Made by a program: the position numbers and the translations under genes. The notes under the pieces were generated by a model. It was not told the DNA's origin. It saw nothing but the letters and a program-made list of their open reading frames with translations, and ran no database searches. This document shows, one piece after another, positions 44,457-46,560 of a stretch of DNA of 46,560 nt (its first letter is position 1; each line of letters opens with the position of its first letter). Source of the DNA: an uncultured beta proteobacterium (lineage in GTDB: Bacteria; Pseudomonadota; Gammaproteobacteria; Burkholderiales; Burkholderiaceae_C); NCBI GenBank assembly GCA_903830985.1, contig CAIKVZ010000305.1:1-46560 (forward strand), written 5' to 3'.

Positions 44457-45614
44457 ATGACCGCGTCCAGCCCCTTTGCCCAGGAGGACTCCCCGCCCCA
44501 ACTGCAGCGTCAGGATTCGCCGCAAGGGGGCTTGCTGCGTCTGACCGGGCGCTGGACCGTGTCGCGCCTGGTGCAGCCACAGGTCTGGGGGCCACTGATG
44601 CAACAGCTGGAGGAGCTGGAGGAGCTGGACGCGACGCAGACCCTGACCTGGGACCTGCGCGGCGTGCAGCGCCTGGACCACATCGGTGCCCAGCTCCTGT
44701 GGAACCACTGGGGTCGGCGCTGGCCGGATGCCCTGCTGACCACCAAGGCACAACGCGCCGTGCTGGAACGGGTGGCGCGTTTTTCGGCGCTGCGGCCCGC
44801 ACGACCCCGCGCCAGCTTGTGGCAGCGTTTCACTGCCTTCGGTGCGCTGGTCTGGCGCGTGGTCGACCATTGCCTGGACATGACCCGATTGCTGGGTCAG
44901 CTGCTGCTGGACATCGTGCGACTGGCGCGCGCGCCCCGCGAAGGGCCCTGGCGTGACGTCACGGGCCATATCTACCATATCGGCAGCACGGCGCTGCCCA
45001 TCACCGCGCTGGTGGGCTTTCTGATCGGCTTGGTGCTGGCCTACCTGACTTCGCAGCAGCTCAAGCAGTTCGGCGCAGACGCCTTCATCGTGAACATCTT
45101 GGGCCTGTCGCTGATCCGCGAGCTCGGCCCCATGCTGGCCGCCATCCTGGTGGCGGGCCGTTCGGGCTCGGCGATCACGGCGCAGATCGGCGTGATGCGC
45201 GTCACCGAGGAACTCGACGCCATGCGCGTCATGGGAATCCCGCTGGGCTTTCGGTTGGTCATGCCGCGCGCCTTTGCGTTGGCGCTGGTGATGCCGCTGA
45301 TCGCCGTCTGGACCACGCTGGCGGCGCTGGGCGGGGGCATGCTGGCGGCCGACCTGAGCATGGGCCTGTCGCCGACCTTCTTCCTGAACAACCTGCCGCG
45401 CGCCGTGCAGGCCGCCAACCTGACGCTGGCCATGGGCAAATCGGTGGTGTTCGGCTTTCTGATCGCCCTTATCGGCTGCCACTACGGCCTGCGCGTCAAG
45501 CCCAATACCGAGAGCCTGGGTCAAGGGACCACGGCCTCGGTGGTGACATCGATCACCGTGGTAATCCTGGTGGACGCGCTGTTCGCCGTGGTGTTCAAGA
45601 ATGTGGGAATCTGA
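44457..45614 (+). CDS. MCE-type lipid ABC transporter permease with N-terminal STAS-like domain (MlaE family)
   Basis: 385 residues. The first about 110 look like a STAS-type fold (LRLTGRWTVSRL, LTWDLRGVQRLDHIGAQLLW). The MlaE permease domain (about 150-385) follows with five or so hydrophobic helices and the motifs GFLIGLVLAYLTSQQLKQFG, LIRELGPMLAAILVAGRSGSAI, AQIGVMRVTEELDAMRVMGI and MGKSVVFGFLIALIGCHYG. It forms the inner-membrane part of a phospholipid or sterol transporter. A GGAG Shine-Dalgarno lies before the ATG. The fused STAS domain, instead of a separate MlaB, separates this from the canonical mla operon. Confidence 0.92.
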   Translation: MTASSPFAQEDSPPQLQRQDSPQGGLLRLTGRWTVSRLVQPQVWGPLMQQLEELEELDATQTLTWDLRGVQRLDHIGAQLLWNHWGRRWPDALLTTKAQRAVLERVARFSALRPARPRASLWQRFTAFGALVWRVVDHCLDMTRLLGQLLLDIVRLARAPREGPWRDVTGHIYHIGSTALPITALVGFLIGLVLAYLTSQQLKQFGADAFIVNILGLSLIRELGPMLAAILVAGRSGSAITAQIGVMRVTEELDAMRVMGIPLGFRLVMPRAFALALVMPLIAVWTTLAALGGGMLAADLSMGLSPTFFLNNLPRAVQAANLTLAMGKSVVFGFLIALIGCHYGLRVKPNTESLGQGTTASVVTSITVVILVDALFAVVFKNVGI

Positions 45615-45635
45615 AACCCCAACTGACCAGATCTA

Positions 45636-46469
45636 ATGCCATTCCAGAACCTTCAATCCCCTTCCGACGGCACGCCCATGGTGGAGATCCGCAAGCTATG
45701 GACCGTGTTCCACGCGGGCGGCAGCGACTACGTGATCCACCAGGACCTGGACCTGACGATTGCGCGCGGCCAGGTGCTGGCGCTGGTGGGCGGTTCCGGC
45801 TCGGGCAAGACCACGCTGCTGCGCCAGATACTGGGGCTGGAAACACCCACGCGCGGCACCATCCTGGTCGCCGGGCAGCCGGTGGCGCAACTCGGCGGCA
45901 AGGGTGCCACCAGCCGCGTCGGCATGCTGTTCCAGCACGGTGCACTGTTCTCGGCCTTCAACGTGCTGGAGAACATCGCCTTCGCCCTGCGTGAGCTCAA
46001 AACCCTGCCGCCCGACCTGATCCACGACGCGGCGCTGGTGAAGCTGCAGATGGTCGGACTGGAGGCACGCGACGCCTACAAGATGCCCGCCGATCTGTCG
46101 GGCGGCATGGTCAAACGCGTGGCGCTGGCGCGAGCCCTGGTGATGGACCCGCCGCTGCTGATGCTGGATGAACCCACGGCCGGCCTGGACCCGGAAAGCG
46201 CCGATGGTTTTTGTGCCCTGCTGCGCAGCCTGTGCCAGGAACTGGAGCTGACGGTGGTGATGGTGACGCACGATCTGGACACCCTGCACGAACTGTGTTC
46301 GCATGTCGCAGTGCTGGCCGAGCAGCGCGTCATCGCCGACGGCACGCCCGAACAGGTGATGCAGCATCCCCACCCCTTCATTCAGCACTTCTTCCTGGGT
46401 GAGCGCGGTGCCCGCGCCATGGGTCAGTTGCCCGGCGCGGCCTTATTGATCGGGCCCAATAAAGTATGA
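45636..46469 (+). CDS. MCE-type lipid ABC transporter ATPase (MlaF-like)
   Basis: 277 residues with Walker A GGSGSGKTT (52-60), signature LSGGMVKRVALARAL (the MlaF form GGM), Walker B LLMLDEPTAGLDPESADG and a switch His in MVTHDLDTLHEL. It couples ATP hydrolysis to the STAS-MlaE permease 21 bp upstream. The expected next gene (an MlaD-type MCE protein) does not appear: its place is taken by a transposase-like ORF 30 bp on. The C terminus (LLIGPNKV, then stop) could be slightly changed by that insertion. Confidence 0.93.
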   Translation: MPFQNLQSPSDGTPMVEIRKLWTVFHAGGSDYVIHQDLDLTIARGQVLALVGGSGSGKTTLLRQILGLETPTRGTILVAGQPVAQLGGKGATSRVGMLFQHGALFSAFNVLENIAFALRELKTLPPDLIHDAALVKLQMVGLEARDAYKMPADLSGGMVKRVALARALVMDPPLLMLDEPTAGLDPESADGFCALLRSLCQELELTVVMVTHDLDTLHELCSHVAVLAEQRVIADGTPEQVMQHPHPFIQHFFLGERGARAMGQLPGAALLIGPNKV

Positions 46470-46499
46470 ACTTTTCCAAGTTTTCCGAATCACACTGGC

Positions 46500-46560
46500 A
46501 TGGAAAAAGAAAACGCAAGAAAGCAAACACTGGAGCAACTCCACGAGCGGCGTAAGCAAG
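46500..46560 (+). CDS. IS630-family transposase-like protein (N-terminal fragment)
   Basis: The window ends 20 codons into a frame from the ATG at 46500 that reads MEKENARKQTLEQLHERRKQ. This matches the N-terminal helix of IS630-type transposases, which open with an ARK-LT-EQLHERR-like motif before their helix-turn-helix. A second ATG (46466) overlaps the MlaF stop, but its frame stops at 46553 after 29 basic residues, so it is not an MlaD start. The left end of the element probably lies within about 46465-46499. The call rests on a short stretch. Confidence 0.45.
   Translation, partial: MEKENARKQTLEQLHERRKQ

Overview
The window looks like chromosomal DNA of a GC-rich betaproteobacterium, most likely Burkholderiales/Comamonadaceae (Rhodoferax/Polaromonas-like). 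The reasons are high GC coding bias, a Bug-type tripartite-tricarboxylate receptor, DUF3391/HD-GYP proteins, a gatCAB cluster divergent from mreBCD-mrdA, and an MCE-type lipid ABC transporter whose permease carries a STAS-like domain. No rRNA, tRNA or CRISPR array was found. This placement is inference from gene content.

Layout. (1) 1-4264: start of a GloC/YcbL-like hydrolase, a hybrid histidine kinase and a DUF3391-HD-GYP protein, all on the minus strand. (2) 4568-10176: a minus-strand catabolic block of 2-hydroxyacid dehydrogenase, MmgE/PrpD, Bug receptor and GntR/FCD regulator, preceded by a KTSC protein and an MBL-fold hydrolase. (3) 10379-14739: a GST, a second membrane-bound hybrid kinase with a degenerate receiver, and the wreck of a PAS-GGDEF-EAL gene. 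(4) 15067-17090: an unrecognised protein and a membrane-anchored serine hydrolase. (5) 17112-25696: a seven-gene unit (periplasmic binding protein, two permeases, two ATPases, M81 metallopeptidase, M20 amidohydrolase), divergent from a FadR-type regulator that has a 22-bp perfect palindrome over its own promoter. (6) 25793-31167: a second DUF3391-HD-GYP protein, a ketopantoate-reductase-like protein, an MTH1187-family protein, a glycine-rich alpha/beta hydrolase and an SGNH hydrolase. (7) 31347-41572: housekeeping genes xthA, pyrE, gatCAB and mreBCD-mrdA. (8) 41585-46560: a TSUP permease, a candidate small RNA, a GMC oxidoreductase, and an MCE-type ABC permease and ATPase, apparently interrupted by an IS630-like element at the right edge.

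How the parts fit. The strongest candidate for an undescribed system is the 17.1-25.7 kb operon. It couples amino-acid/amide-type uptake to two metallohydrolases and carries its own regulator, a clear operator, and a REP-like palindromic element between the binding-protein gene and the permeases. The 4.6-8.7 kb block is a second substrate-specific catabolic module with its own GntR regulator and operator-like site. Cyclic-di-GMP turnover is a recurring theme: two HD-GYP proteins, two hybrid kinases and one eroded GGDEF/EAL gene.
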